Below, piece by piece: positions 53,057 to 63,434 of a DNA stretch of 64,000 nt; position 1 is the first letter of the stretch; each line of letters begins with the position of its first letter. Below the pieces are notes generated by a model. It saw only the letters and a program-made list of their open reading frames with translations. It searched no databases and was not told the DNA's origin. A program made the position numbers and the translations under genes. The DNA is from Dyella_B acidisoli (GTDB lineage Bacteria; Pseudomonadota; Gammaproteobacteria; Xanthomonadales; Rhodanobacteraceae): assembly GCF_049532895.1 (NCBI RefSeq), contig NZ_CP064031.1, forward strand, positions 806,001 to 870,000, read 5' to 3'.

Positions 53057-53564
53057 GCGCTTCCTGCCAGATCGACGCCATGCGTTCGTCGTAGCAGCAA
53101 AGCTGTACATCCATCGCTTCATGCGCAGTCAGCAAACCTTTCAGTGTCGCAACGGCCACACGTGATGCCTGTTCGGGTGGATAGCCGTAAACGCCGCAGC
53201 TGATGGCCGGAAAGGCGATACTTCGAATCGCGTGCTCGGTCGCCAGCGCGATGCACGAGCGGTAGCAGCCCGCCAGCAGCTCAGGTTCACCCTGCCGACC
53301 GTCTTTCCATATGGGACCTACCGTATGAATCACATAGCGCGCCCGCAGCGCAAAGCCTGGCGTGATGCGTGCTTCGCCCGTGGGACAGCGCACCCCGGGC
53401 GCTACTTGTGGCAAGGCTCTGCAAGCTTCCAGCAAGCCAGGACCGGCCGCGCGATGGATGGCCCCATCCACGCCACCGCCGCCCAGCAAGGCAGGGTTGG
53501 CCGCGTTCACGATGGCGTCCAGAGCTAACCGGGTGAGGTCGGAAGTGACAACACTAATGGGCAT
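53043..53564 (-). CDS. Macrodomain protein (O-acetyl-ADP-ribose deacetylase type)
   Basis: 173 residues forming one macrodomain of the MacroD/YmdB class. Motifs: DAIVNAANPALLGGGGVDGA (catalytic Asn and Asp, ribose loop), GEARITPGFALRARYVIHTV, and ISCGVYGYPPEQASRVA (phosphate loop). It removes ADP-ribose or acetyl groups from ADP-ribose derivatives. Convergent with BatD, overlapping 14 bases. Divergent from the MarR gene. Confidence 0.95.
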   Translation of the reverse strand: MPISVVTSDLTRLALDAIVNAANPALLGGGGVDGAIHRAAGPGLLEACRALPQVAPGVRCPTGEARITPGFALRARYVIHTVGPIWKDGRQGEPELLAGCYRSCIALATEHAIRSIAFPAISCGVYGYPPEQASRVAVATLKGLLTAHEAMDVQLCCYDERMASIWQEALNRV

Positions 53565-53609
53565 ATTTTGGGCTTATGCTTGAGCAACGCGACACCGGGC
53601 GATTGCATC

Positions 53610-54134
53610 ATGCCAAAGACGGAAGACATTTCCTTTGGGTACTTGCTGAACGACATTACTTTGCTGTTTCGCAAGCATTTTGACCGGCGTGCGGTGAAAT
53701 TTGGTTTGACGCGAGCCCAGTGGCGCGCCACCAAAATGCTCTATCACCGCGAAGGCCTGCGCCAGACGGAGCTGGCCGAATTCCTGGAAATGGAGCCGAT
53801 CGCAGTCGGTCGCGTCATCGACCGACTGCAAGCCGCGGGCTTCGTGGAGCGGCGGCCCGATCCCAAGGATCGCCGGGCTTGGCGCCTCTACACCACTGCG
53901 CAGGCGAGCGGGGTGATCGACGACATGGAGCGCATCGCCCGCGACCTACGCAGGGAGTGCACAGAAGGCATCACCTACGAGGAAATGACGCAGGCGATGG
54001 ATGTGCTGACGCGCCTGAAGGAAAACCTGCAAGCGCTTGATGCCACTGAAACGCCGGTGGCCCAGGATGAAGATGTCGTGGTTCCTTCCACCCTTCGGGG
54101 AGAGGAATCCGCTCCTGACTCGATCGGGGGCTGA
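53610..54134 (+). CDS. MarR-family transcriptional regulator
   Basis: 174 residues with a winged helix (about 45-110: LTRAQWRATKMLYHREGLRQ; EPIAVGRVIDRLQAAGFVER; RPDPKDRRAWRLY wing). The acidic C-terminal tail is longer than usual. MPKTEDISFGYL start at 53610 chosen over the upstream frame. Target genes are not evident; neighbours are a macrodomain gene (divergent) and an M28 peptidase (convergent). Confidence 0.92.
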   Translation: MPKTEDISFGYLLNDITLLFRKHFDRRAVKFGLTRAQWRATKMLYHREGLRQTELAEFLEMEPIAVGRVIDRLQAAGFVERRPDPKDRRAWRLYTTAQASGVIDDMERIARDLRRECTEGITYEEMTQAMDVLTRLKENLQALDATETPVAQDEDVVVPSTLRGEESAPDSIGG

Positions 54135-54146
54135 AGGGCTAAGAGC

Positions 54147-54182
54147 CCTTAGCCTCGCCCCCTCCCAGGAGGGAGAGGGCGA
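54147..54182. repeat. GC-rich hairpins between MarR and M28 genes
   Basis: A small hairpin (gggcta / tagccc region near 54138-54155) is followed by ccctccc / gggaggg palindromes of the same type as at 9902-10031. Located between convergent genes, it probably terminates both. Confidence 0.55.
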
Positions 54183-54197
54183 TAAATGGCAGAGTGA

Positions 54198-55643
54198 TCA
54201 GTCGTCCGCCCCATCATGCGCAAAGGCATTTGGCGCAGAACCGAAATCGCCGTCCGCCTGTGCAGCCATGTAGGAGAACACGGCATACACCGCCACGTTC
54301 TGCGCCAGCTGCTTCGGATCGATCTTGTCCAACGTATCGTTGGCGGTGTGGTGCCAATCGAAGTAGTAGGTGCCGTCCTGCATGAGGGTGAGCGCGGCCA
54401 TGCCCTTGCCGTGCATTTGTGACAGGTCGGAACCGCCGCCGCCCGGCTTCTTGGTGTCATAGCTCACGCCGATCGGTGCCAGCACCTTGGCGATTTGCGC
54501 GATAGCGCCGCGCGCTTCCGGCTTCACGCTAGCGGTCATCTGCCATATCGGGCCGGCGCCGAAATCCGATTCGGTGCCAAGCTGGAATTTGCCCACTTCC
54601 GCCGCATGCTTTTCGGCGTAAGCGCGACCGCCCCACAAGCCCATCTCCTCGTTCGCGAAAGCGATCACGCGGATGGTGCGGTCCGGGCGTTGCGGCAGAT
54701 CGTGAATCACCTTGGCAGCACCCACGGCGATCGCCACGCCAGCGCCGTCATCGATAGCGCCGGTACCTGGATCCCAGGAATCGAGATGGCCGCCGATAGC
54801 GATCACCTGGTCCGGATACTTGCTGCCGGTAATCTCGCCGATCACATTCGCGCCGGTGTACTGGCCTTCGATGCCACAGTCCAGATCGAGCTTCACGGTA
54901 ACAGGCTTGCCGCTAGCCAGCACGCGTTCGAGCTGGTCGGCGTCGGGATTCGACAGCGCGGCGGCGGGAATCGCCTTGGTCGGATCGGTAAAACCGGTCA
55001 CGCCGGTATGCGGGGTGCGGCTCTGCGCATCCGTGCCGGCGGAACGCAACAAATAGCCCGCGGCACCTTTCGCCTGCGCGAGCACTGGGCCTTGCACGCG
55101 GATCGGCGAGCCGATGCGGCCATAGTCGAGACCATCCTTGTGCCGCTGCATGCGCTCGCCGATATAGACGATCTTGCCCTTCACGCTGGCAGGATCGGCA
55201 GCCTTCAATGCATCCAGGCTCGCGAACTGCACCACTTCAGCCGTAAGGCCACCCTTGGGCGTGGCGGGCGAATAACCCAGCGCGATCAGCGTCAGCGGCT
55301 GCGGAAAGGGCGCGACGATGGCGCCGTGCTCGCTGCGGCGCACCCACAGCGGATACGTCACCTGTTCGGTGTAGACCTTGTCGAAGCCCAGTGCCTTGAA
55401 CTTCGCGATCATCCAATCGCGGCCACGCTCATCGTTCACGCCGCCGGCAAGGCGTGCGCCGATTTCGGTGGTGAGGCCTTCCACCACCTTGTAGGCGGTG
55501 TCGTCATGCAGGGCCTTGTCGCGCAGTTGTTCGGCCGTCTGCACGGCGGATGCGGGGATGGTGGTGGGCGCATCCTTGGCGCAGGCAAATCCAGTAGCCA
55601 GCATCAAGCTGGCGGCGAGCAGGGTGAGGGAGGGGCGGTACAT
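54198..55643 (-). CDS. M28 family zinc peptidase, exported
   Basis: 481 residues from MYRPSLTLLA with a signal peptide ending around FACA-KD. A PA domain (about 140-270) is inserted before the di-zinc catalytic domain: GGHLDSWDPGTGAIDDGAG (His, Asp ligands), FANEEMGLWGG (Glu-Glu), and HHTANDTLDKI (final His ligand). Similar to carboxypeptidase Q. It should act in the periplasm on peptides. Confidence 0.93.
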   Translation of the reverse strand: MYRPSLTLLAASLMLATGFACAKDAPTTIPASAVQTAEQLRDKALHDDTAYKVVEGLTTEIGARLAGGVNDERGRDWMIAKFKALGFDKVYTEQVTYPLWVRRSEHGAIVAPFPQPLTLIALGYSPATPKGGLTAEVVQFASLDALKAADPASVKGKIVYIGERMQRHKDGLDYGRIGSPIRVQGPVLAQAKGAAGYLLRSAGTDAQSRTPHTGVTGFTDPTKAIPAAALSNPDADQLERVLASGKPVTVKLDLDCGIEGQYTGANVIGEITGSKYPDQVIAIGGHLDSWDPGTGAIDDGAGVAIAVGAAKVIHDLPQRPDRTIRVIAFANEEMGLWGGRAYAEKHAAEVGKFQLGTESDFGAGPIWQMTASVKPEARGAIAQIAKVLAPIGVSYDTKKPGGGGSDLSQMHGKGMAALTLMQDGTYYFDWHHTANDTLDKIDPKQLAQNVAVYAVFSYMAAQADGDFGSAPNAFAHDGADD

Positions 55644-55757
55644 GGCGACTCCTGGTGGCAAGCACCGAATTATGGGGCTCGCATCAGACAGTGCTTAGGC
55701 CGAAAGTCATGCCTGCGATAGACGAATCTGATGAGTGTTGTGTCTCAGCAAAATTCC

Positions 55758-55835
55758 CGTCGCCCCGGCGAAGGCTGGGGGCCCAGCGACTTTAAGGCCG
55801 AAAGACACTGGACCCCGGCCTTCGCCGGGGCGACG
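55758..55835. repeat. 78-bp inverted repeat with CGTCGCCCCGGCGAAGG ends
   Basis: Perfect 18-bp arms (55758-55775 and 55818-55835) plus further complementarity towards the loop. The arm is a GC-shifted relative of the CGTCATTCCGGCGAAGG element at 16923-17041. It lies between the M28 gene promoter and the mscL stop. Confidence 0.85.
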
Positions 55836-55892
55836 AATATGAAGATGAAAGGTGTAGCTGAGACTCGACACTCACCAGGTAAACGAACGCGT

Positions 55893-56294
55893 TTACTGCT
55901 TGTTTTTCAGCAAATCGCGAATTTCCGTCAGCAGTGCCACTTCCGGTGGTGTAGCCGCGGCAGCCTTGGTGTAGAACTTGTTGATGATCTTCACCAGCAT
56001 GAAGATGGCGAACGCCACGATCACGAAGGCGATGATGTTGTTGATGAAGCTGCCATAGGCAAGCGCCACTTCGGGAATCTTGTGCGCAGGGTTGCTGTTG
56101 TCGGCGGGCTTGATCACCCACTTCATATCCGAAAAATCGATGCCGCCGGTGATCCAGCCGATCGGCGGCATGATCACGTCGGTCACCAGTGAGGTGACGA
56201 TCTTGCCGAAGGCGCCGCCAATGACGACACCAACCGCCATGTCGACCACGTTGCCGCGCACGGCAAATTCTTTGAATTCTTGCAGCACGCCCAT
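55893..56294 (-). CDS. mscL: Large-conductance mechanosensitive channel MscL
   Basis: 133 residues. The amphipathic N-terminus (MGVLQEFKEFAVRGNVVDMA), TM1 (VGVVIGGAFGKIVTSLVTDV), a periplasmic loop, TM2 (NNIIAFVIVAFAIFMLVKII) and a short C-terminal helix match MscL of usual length. It opens under hypo-osmotic shock to release solutes. Monocistronic. Confidence 0.97.
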   Translation of the reverse strand: MGVLQEFKEFAVRGNVVDMAVGVVIGGAFGKIVTSLVTDVIMPPIGWITGGIDFSDMKWVIKPADNSNPAHKIPEVALAYGSFINNIIAFVIVAFAIFMLVKIINKFYTKAAAATPPEVALLTEIRDLLKNKQ

Positions 56295-56359
56295 TGTCGT
56301 CTCCTTAAGTGTGTACGCCGGATAGCGTCGTGAACTTTAACGTAAGAGACGGTCGGTGC

Positions 56360-57046
56360 TTACACGATCCGCCCTTCCAATACGGCAATGTTTTCCAGTT
56401 CTGCGCGGAACACATCACCACGCCGCAGTGCCGCCACGCCTGCGGGCGTACCGGTAAAAATGAGATCGCCGGGCTTCAGTTCGAACAACCGTGACAATGC
56501 AACGATGATGTCCGCCACGTCGTGCACCATGTCGCCGAGCCGCCCTTGCTGACGCATGCTGCCATTCACCTCCAGGCTGATACGTGTATCGGCCTGGGGC
56601 GAAGCGTCACTTGCAGCGCGCAAGGCCGAAACGGGTGCAGAATGGTCGAACGCCTTGGCCACGTCCCATGGATGGCTTTTGGCCTTGGCGATGGCCTGCA
56701 GGTCGCGGCGGGTCAGATCGAGTCCCACGCCATAACCGAAAATCGCTTGTGCGGCCTGCGTGGCATCCAGATCACGGCCGCCAGCCTTCAGCGCCACCAC
56801 CATCTCCACCTCGTGATGCAGGTCGGAAGTGGCCGATGGATAAGGCACGTCTCCACCATCCGCGACCACGGCATCAGCAGGTTTACAGAAGAACATGGGC
56901 GCGGAGGCGTCTACAGTGGCCCCCATTTCACGCGCATGTTCGGCGTAGTTGCGGCCGATGCAGAATATGCGACGGATAGGGAAGCGTTCCTCGCGGCCGA
57001 TGACAGGGAGGCTGGGCAGGGCTGGCGGATCAATGACGTAGCGCAT
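56360..57046 (-). CDS. Fumarylacetoacetate hydrolase family protein
   Basis: 228 residues from MRYVIDPPALP. FAH-domain motifs: RIFCIGRNYAEHAREMG, PMFFCKPADAV, LHHEVEMVVAL (Glu metal ligands), GVGLDLTRRDLQ and LIFTGTPAGVAALRRGD. Members are fumarylpyruvate hydrolases or oxaloacetate tautomerase/decarboxylases; which one cannot be decided. The longer open frame upstream was not used, since homologues begin near here. Confidence 0.92.
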   Translation of the reverse strand: MRYVIDPPALPSLPVIGREERFPIRRIFCIGRNYAEHAREMGATVDASAPMFFCKPADAVVADGGDVPYPSATSDLHHEVEMVVALKAGGRDLDATQAAQAIFGYGVGLDLTRRDLQAIAKAKSHPWDVAKAFDHSAPVSALRAASDASPQADTRISLEVNGSMRQQGRLGDMVHDVADIIVALSRLFELKPGDLIFTGTPAGVAALRRGDVFRAELENIAVLEGRIV

Positions 57047-57336
57047 TGGCAAGAGGTTAACAGTTCCGTTCGCCCGCCGGGACAAGCAGATAGCTACGCC
57101 AGTCACCGCGGATTTGGCAGCAGTCTCTGGCTGGTCACGCGCTAAGTCAGCGATGCGCAAGCGAGAATGCGCACCCTATGCGGTTCAATGCAATGGAACA
57201 TGGATTTGTCGATTCTTCGACCCCTCGCACGTCGTAAGACATGACAGCTGTCATTGGCATAGGTTGATGAGCGCACGTAGCGAGGCACGGCCGGTGCCAC
57301 TATCGTGCGTGCATCGGGGACAACAGGACATCAAGC

Positions 57337-58572
57337 GTGAGCCATACCGATCTTCTAAAGGAATTACGGATCGAACGTCACCAGCGTGAAGACCATGGCG
57401 CCGGGCCTGGGCCATGGCCATGGATCGCTGGAGCCGTTGTGCTGGTTGCCGCGTTAGCGGCAGGCGCCTGGTGGTGGTTCGGTCATCGCCCCATCCCCGT
57501 GCACACCGCACAGGCCGTTGCGGCTGCCAGCGATCCTTCGGCTGGCGCTGTATTACAGGCGACGGGTTACGTCACCGCGCGTCGCCAGGCCACTGTTTCT
57601 GCGCAGATCACCGGCACCCTGACGGAGGTGCTGATCGAGGAAGGCGATCGCGTGAAGCTGGGCCAGATTCTGGCAAAACTTGACGACAGCCAATACAAGG
57701 CTGCGCTCGATACGGCCGTCGCGCAGGCAAAGGCGGCGCATGCGCTGGTGGATCAATTTCAAGCGCAACTGGCCCAAAATCTGCGTGATGCGACCCGCAA
57801 TGAATCGCTGGCCGAGCGAGGACTGATTTCCAAGCAGGCCGCGGAACAGTCCCGCACGCTGGCAAACAGCACGCGCGCGCAATTGGTTTCACAGCAGCGG
57901 CAGGCCACCGCCGCCGATGCGCAGGTGACGGAAGCGCAGGTCAATTTCGGCTACTGCCTCATTCGCGCTCCGTTCGATGGCGTAATCACCACCAAGGATG
58001 CGCAGGTGGGCGAAGTCGTTTCGCCGTTCTCTGCTGGCGGCGGCTTCACGCGCACCGGCATCGGCACCATCGTGGACATGGATTCGTTGGAAGTGGATGT
58101 CGACGTCAACGAGGCCTACATCGGCCGCGTCACGCCGAACATGTCGGCCGAAGCTGTGCTGGATGCGTATCCGGATTGGCGGATTCCCGCACACGTCATC
58201 GCGATTGTGCCGGCTGCCGATCGCGGCAAAGCCACGGTGAAAGTGCGCGTGGCCATGGAAAAGAAAGATGCGCGCATCGTGCCCGATATGGGTGTGCGCG
58301 TATCGTTCCTGGAAGCGGCGAAACCGGCCGTCGCCGAGCAAGCGCCAAAGGGTGTGCTGGTGCCGGCCAAGGCAATCGTGAAGCGCGATGGCAGCGATAG
58401 TGTTTTCATCGTGACCAGCGGAACCGCGCATCGGCAGACAGTGCAGCCTGCTACGCAAGCCTTCGGCGATATGCGACTGGTTCCGGCTTCGGTGAATGCC
58501 GGCGATAGCGTGGTGGTGTCGCCGCCGGACGATTTGCGTGACGGCTCGAATGTAAGCGTGCAAACGCATTAA
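57337..58572 (+). CDS. Periplasmic adaptor (HlyD/MacA type) of an ABC efflux system
   Basis: 411 residues; GTG start. A cytoplasmic N-terminus (about 1-27), one membrane helix (28-48), then the adaptor layout: lipoyl half (ITGTLTEVLIEEGDRVKLGQ), coiled-coil hairpin (about 125-200), second lipoyl half (IRAPFDGVITTKDAQVGEVV), beta-barrel and membrane-proximal domains. It heads a four-gene operon with an ABC ATPase and two FtsX-type permeases. No outer-membrane TolC-like gene is adjacent. The 290-base gap upstream (57047-57336) contains no gene I can support. Confidence 0.93.
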   Translation: MSHTDLLKELRIERHQREDHGAGPGPWPWIAGAVVLVAALAAGAWWWFGHRPIPVHTAQAVAAASDPSAGAVLQATGYVTARRQATVSAQITGTLTEVLIEEGDRVKLGQILAKLDDSQYKAALDTAVAQAKAAHALVDQFQAQLAQNLRDATRNESLAERGLISKQAAEQSRTLANSTRAQLVSQQRQATAADAQVTEAQVNFGYCLIRAPFDGVITTKDAQVGEVVSPFSAGGGFTRTGIGTIVDMDSLEVDVDVNEAYIGRVTPNMSAEAVLDAYPDWRIPAHVIAIVPAADRGKATVKVRVAMEKKDARIVPDMGVRVSFLEAAKPAVAEQAPKGVLVPAKAIVKRDGSDSVFIVTSGTAHRQTVQPATQAFGDMRLVPASVNAGDSVVVSPPDDLRDGSNVSVQTH

Positions 58573-58580
58573 AGAGTGAT

Positions 58581-58611
58581 GCTTCCTCTCCTGCAAGCAG
58601 GAGGAGAGGAA
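58581..58611. repeat. Small hairpin between adaptor and ATPase genes
   Basis: ttcctctcctgc / gcaggaggagaggaa forms a stem with a 3-base bulge, 10 bases after the adaptor stop. It could attenuate transcription or protect mRNA within the operon. It belongs to the same CT-rich palindrome group as 11990-12016. Confidence 0.55.
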
Positions 58612-58675
58612 ATACAACCCACGGCACGCGCATGGCGCGCGCGGCCACACAAGTTCCACTCGGGAGGATGTAGCT

Positions 58676-59362
<687 letters not shown>

Positions 59363-59372
59363 GGAGGGTGTG

Positions 59373-60542
59373 ATGAAATACTTTCATCTGATCTGGGCAG
59401 CGCTGTTCCGGCGCAAGACCCGTACGATCCTCACGCTGGTATCGATCGCGGCGGCATTTCTGCTGTTCGGTATGCTCGATGCGGTGCGCACGTCGTTCGA
59501 TCAGGCGGGCAAGAGCGCCAACGGCGCCCACCGCCTCCAGACCGGCGCCAAGCTGTCGTTTATCCAGCCGTTACCGCAAGGCCTGGGGGAAAAAATCGCC
59601 ACCGTGCCCGGCGTGAAATCGGTGGCTTACTCCAATTGGTTCGGCGGTGCGTATCAGGACCCGCACAACCAGGTGTTCACCTTTGCAGTCAGCGACAATT
59701 ACACCGATCAATATCCCGAAGTAGCAGTGAGCGACGACGAACGCAAAACCTTCATGCAAACGCGCACCGGCATTCTGGTGGGTGACAAGCTGATGGAGAA
59801 ATACCACTGGAAAGTGGGCGATCAGATTCCGCTGCAGTCGAATATCTTCCCACAGCAGAACGGCAGCAAGAACTGGACCTTCAACATCGTCGGCGTCCTG
59901 CATCCCAAGGAAGCGAGTGCTGGCTTTTACAGCCAGATCATCCTGATGCACTGGAAGTATTTCGACGACGCAGTACAGAAGGGTTACAACAATGGTCAGG
60001 TGGGCTGGTACGTTGTAAGCGTGGCTGATGTAAATCAGGCCGATCAAGTGGCCAAGGCGATCGATGCGTTGTCGGCCAACTCGGACCATGAAACGCGCAC
60101 GCAGACGGAAGCTGCAGCCACCGCATCGTGGATGAAGCAACTGGCCGATATCGGCTTGATTGTCGGATCGATCATGGGCGCCGTGTTCTTCACGCTGTTG
60201 CTGCTTACCGGCAACACGATGATGCAGGCGGTACGTGAGCGTACCTCGGAACTGGCAGTGCTGAAGACGCTGGGCTTTTCCGATCACAGCGTGCTGGCGA
60301 TGGTGCTGGCCGAATCAGTCCTGCTCGTGCTGTTGGGCGGCGTGATCGGCATTGCGTTGGCAGCCATGTTGATCCCGGGCGTCAGCGCAAGCAGTGGCGG
60401 CATGCTCAATCTGCCCACGGTAGGAACGAACAGCTGGCTGTTGGGTGTTGTCCTGATGTTGGCGATCGGCATAGTGGTGGGTGCGATACCTGCATGGCGC
60501 GCAATGCGCTTGAACATTGTCGATGCGCTGGCCGGCCGCTAA
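59373..60542 (+). CDS. ABC permease 1, FtsX/MacB type
   Basis: 389 residues. A membrane helix near the N-terminus (RTILTLVSIAAAFLLFGMLD), a large periplasmic domain (about 45-260), then three helices at about 268-292, 318-340 and 358-378 with LKTLGFSDHSVLAMVLAESV. This is the four-helix MacB/FtsX permease topology. ATG follows a GAGGAGG site. Twelve bases separate it from permease 2. Confidence 0.93.
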   Translation: MKYFHLIWAALFRRKTRTILTLVSIAAAFLLFGMLDAVRTSFDQAGKSANGAHRLQTGAKLSFIQPLPQGLGEKIATVPGVKSVAYSNWFGGAYQDPHNQVFTFAVSDNYTDQYPEVAVSDDERKTFMQTRTGILVGDKLMEKYHWKVGDQIPLQSNIFPQQNGSKNWTFNIVGVLHPKEASAGFYSQIILMHWKYFDDAVQKGYNNGQVGWYVVSVADVNQADQVAKAIDALSANSDHETRTQTEAAATASWMKQLADIGLIVGSIMGAVFFTLLLLTGNTMMQAVRERTSELAVLKTLGFSDHSVLAMVLAESVLLVLLGGVIGIALAAMLIPGVSASSGGMLNLPTVGTNSWLLGVVLMLAIGIVVGAIPAWRAMRLNIVDALAGR

Positions 60543-60554
60543 AGGAGCACAGAC

Positions 60555-61871
60555 ATGAGATTTCTCTTCAATCTTGGCGTACTGCTGGCACTGATCGTCG
60601 CCATCGTGGTTTGGGCGTTGGTGCCGTGGTACGTGATAGTGGCATTGGTTGTGCTGTTCGCAGGATGGCTGGTGCTCTCCCGTCGCGGAAAACAAGCTGC
60701 TTCGGTGACCAGCGTAGGTGTCAGCACGCTCAAACAGCGTCTGGGTTCATCTTCGGTGGTTATCGTCGGTATTGCCGGCGTGGTCGGCGTGTTGGTCGCA
60801 TTGCTCGCGATGGGCGAGGGTTATAGCGAAACCTTACGCAAGACAGGCAGCGACGATACCGTCATGGTGCTGCGCGGCGGCTCGGCCACCGAAGTGAGTT
60901 CCGTACTGAGTCGCGACAGCATCCTGGTGATCGAGCAAGCAGCGGGCATTGCGCGCGACGGGCAGGGAAAACCCATCACCTCCGGCGAAATCGTGGTGGC
61001 CGCCAACTTGCCAGTGAAAGGCGGTGCACCGGATGATGAAGGCAGTGTGCAGCTGCGCGGTGCGGGCGATGGCGCATGGGCTTTGCGCCCCAATCTGAAA
61101 ATCATCGCGGGTCGCAAATTCCAGCCCGGCATGCGCGAACTGGTGGTAGGCCAGGGTGCGCAGCGCCAGTTTGCGGGTCTTGAGCCTGGCCGTGATGTGA
61201 AGCTCGGTGCGCAAACTTGGAAGGTGGTTGGCGTGTTCGCCTCCGGTGACGCGATGGATTCGGAGGTCTGGGGCGATGCCGACGTGATTGCCGAAGCCTA
61301 TCGCCGTGGCAGCAGTCGTACATCGGTGGTGGCCAAGCTCACTGACGCCAAAGCCTTCGACACGTTCAAGGCAGCATTGGCCGGTGATCCGCGCCTGCAG
61401 GTGGACGTGGATACCACGCTCAATTACTTCAGCAAGCAGTCCGAAGGCATGAGCAAAGTCATGCGTGTGATGGGCATTACAGTGGGCACGATCATGGCCA
61501 TCGGCGCCATCTTTGGCGCGCTGAACACCATGTTTGCCGCTGTTGCTGCACGAGCACGAGAAATCGCCACACTGCGCGCTATTGGTTTTCGCGGTGTGCC
61601 CGTCGTGGTGGCAGTGATGCTGGAAACCATGTTGCTGGCGCTGATCGGTGGCTTGATCGGTGGGGTGCTCGCCTGGCTGATCTTCAATGGCTGGACCGCC
61701 TCGACGTTGGCGACAGGCACCACCGGGCAACTTGCGTTTACCTTCAAAGTGACGCCGAGCCTACTGTGGGAAGGTCTGAAGTGGGCGCTGGCGATCGGCT
61801 TCGTCGGTGGTTTGTTTCCGGCCTTGCGTGCAGCGCGTTTGCCCGTTACCACGGCCCTGCGCGAGCTATGA
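60555..61871 (+). CDS. ABC permease 2, FtsX type with extra N-terminal helices
   Basis: 438 residues. It is homologous to permease 1 in the C-terminal FtsX region (MFAAVAARAREIATLRAIGF) but begins with two additional membrane helices (about 5-22 and 24-42) before the canonical first helix (about 66-88). Presumably forms a heterodimer with permease 1. The substrate is unknown. A hairpin follows the stop codon. Confidence 0.93.
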   Translation: MRFLFNLGVLLALIVAIVVWALVPWYVIVALVVLFAGWLVLSRRGKQAASVTSVGVSTLKQRLGSSSVVIVGIAGVVGVLVALLAMGEGYSETLRKTGSDDTVMVLRGGSATEVSSVLSRDSILVIEQAAGIARDGQGKPITSGEIVVAANLPVKGGAPDDEGSVQLRGAGDGAWALRPNLKIIAGRKFQPGMRELVVGQGAQRQFAGLEPGRDVKLGAQTWKVVGVFASGDAMDSEVWGDADVIAEAYRRGSSRTSVVAKLTDAKAFDTFKAALAGDPRLQVDVDTTLNYFSKQSEGMSKVMRVMGITVGTIMAIGAIFGALNTMFAAVAARAREIATLRAIGFRGVPVVVAVMLETMLLALIGGLIGGVLAWLIFNGWTASTLATGTTGQLAFTFKVTPSLLWEGLKWALAIGFVGGLFPALRAARLPVTTALREL

Positions 61872-61880
61872 ACTAACGAC

Positions 61881-61908
61881 GCAGGTTGGGGTGCAAACCC
61901 CAACCTGC
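61881..61908. terminator. Hairpin between convergent ABC permease and MFS genes
   Basis: A perfect 12-bp stem (gcaggttggggt / accccaacctgc) with a 4-base loop. It separates the convergent genes; the MFS stop is 3 bases beyond. There is no clear T-run. Confidence 0.75.
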
Positions 61909-61910
61909 GC

Positions 61911-63350
61911 TCAATCCATCGTTACGACGGCGCGCGCAGGTGCATGGCTTCGCTTGGCGCGTCCCATGCCCATCGACAGCAAGGCCACCACCACCAGCGC
62001 AACCACGTTGCAGCTCAGGCCTGTCGCGAATGCATGCTCATAGGCCTTCGCCCCTGTCTGCCCACGCAACACGGTGTAGAACACGCCGCCAATCATCGCG
62101 ACACCTAGTGCCGCGCTGATCTGCAAAGCTGTGATGACCATGCCCGAAGCCAAGCCTGCATGTCTGGTTTCGACGCCGCTGATCACCGCGCGGATCAACG
62201 CCGGCATCGCAACGCCAAAACCGAAGCCTGCGATGGCAAGTCCAGGAACAAATGCGGTATGCGGTAGTGCGTTCAATACCGTTGCGATCAGCATGCCGAA
62301 GCCGAATGCCTGGCATGCGCACGCCAAAGGCAAGGCGCGATGGCCCAGTGCATTGATCAAGCGCGAAGCCAACATTGATCCGCAGAAATAGCCGACGGTG
62401 AACGGCACGGTTGCCAATCCCGCTTGCAGTGCGCTGCGCAGCAGGCCGCTTTGCAGATAAACGGCATATGTGAGGAAAAAGGACGACGTGAGATAGATGC
62501 CCAGGGCAGCCAGTATCCCTAACGAAAAATCGCCTTCGCCAAACAGCCGCACGTCGATCAATGGCGAACCGCCATGTCTCGCTACACGTGCTTCAAAACG
62601 CAGGAATACAGCGAACATGACGAACGAGCACGCCAGCATGGCATACGTCCATGCCGGCCAACCTTGGTCACGGCCTTCCACCAGCGGATACACCAGGAAG
62701 GCCAGGGCGATTGACAGTAACGCGACACCGCCAAGATCCAGCTGCATGGCATGCTCCGCGCGTGATTCGCGCAACAGCATGGAACCGGCGATAAGCGCAA
62801 CCGCGCCCACCGGCAAATTCACCAGGAAGATGAGCTGCCAACCCATGCCCCATAAGTGACTCGATACGAGCGAGCCGCCGAGCAAGGCCCCGAGTGTCGC
62901 GGCAACCCCGAACGTGGCGGAATACAGGCCCAAGGCGCGCGGCTGCTCCGAATGTGGAAACATCACCCGGATCGATGCCAGCACTTGCGGTGCCAAGGCG
63001 GCGGCCGTCATGCCCTGCAGCATGCGCCCGGCCAGCAGCGCTTCGGACGACCACGCCAGTCCGCACAGCAACGAGGCCAGCGTGAACCCGCCGATGCCGA
63101 GCAGGAACATTCGTCGTCGCCCATAGAGGTCGCCCAGCCGGCCGCCGGTGATTAGGAACACCGCATAGGTTGCGGCGTAAGCGGAAATCACGAACTGCAA
63201 TTGCGCGGCGCTGGAGTGCAGCGCTGCACGGATCGAAGGCAGCGCCACGTTCACAATGAAAAAATCCAGCGGCGGCAGAAAAGCACCCGCCAACAAAACA
63301 GACAAGGCCAACCATCGCCGCGGGTCGCCTGCAGCGTCATGCGTATTCAT
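61911..63350 (-). CDS. MFS transporter, DHA2 (14-helix) drug:proton antiporter type
   Basis: 479 residues with about 14 hydrophobic spans. MFS motif A GRLGDLYGRRRMFLLG (loop 2-3) and motif C-like ATLGALLGGSLV mark drug:H+ antiporters; FIVNVALPSIRAAL in helix 1 is typical of DHA2. The start MNTHDAAGD was chosen; an earlier in-frame Met adds 6 residues. It is divergent from a LysR gene, its likely regulator. Confidence 0.93.
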   Translation of the reverse strand: MNTHDAAGDPRRWLALSVLLAGAFLPPLDFFIVNVALPSIRAALHSSAAQLQFVISAYAATYAVFLITGGRLGDLYGRRRMFLLGIGGFTLASLLCGLAWSSEALLAGRMLQGMTAAALAPQVLASIRVMFPHSEQPRALGLYSATFGVAATLGALLGGSLVSSHLWGMGWQLIFLVNLPVGAVALIAGSMLLRESRAEHAMQLDLGGVALLSIALAFLVYPLVEGRDQGWPAWTYAMLACSFVMFAVFLRFEARVARHGGSPLIDVRLFGEGDFSLGILAALGIYLTSSFFLTYAVYLQSGLLRSALQAGLATVPFTVGYFCGSMLASRLINALGHRALPLACACQAFGFGMLIATVLNALPHTAFVPGLAIAGFGFGVAMPALIRAVISGVETRHAGLASGMVITALQISAALGVAMIGGVFYTVLRGQTGAKAYEHAFATGLSCNVVALVVVALLSMGMGRAKRSHAPARAVVTMD

Positions 63351-63434
63351 GCCTTGCTCCTTTGGCAAACCAGCGTGGTGTTCATGCTAATTCGGTCGTA
63401 AGATAAGAAAAACTCATGATTGAGAGATTTAGTC

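Noticed and set aside
54495..55721. 408-codon plus-strand frame antisense to the M28 peptidase
   Set aside because: Shadow of a well-supported gene; composition is His/Arg/Gly-rich with no coherent hydrophobic or catalytic pattern.
57047..57336. Short frames in the gap between the FAH gene and the ABC adaptor
   Set aside because: They lack ribosome sites and overlap the presumed promoters of both divergent genes.
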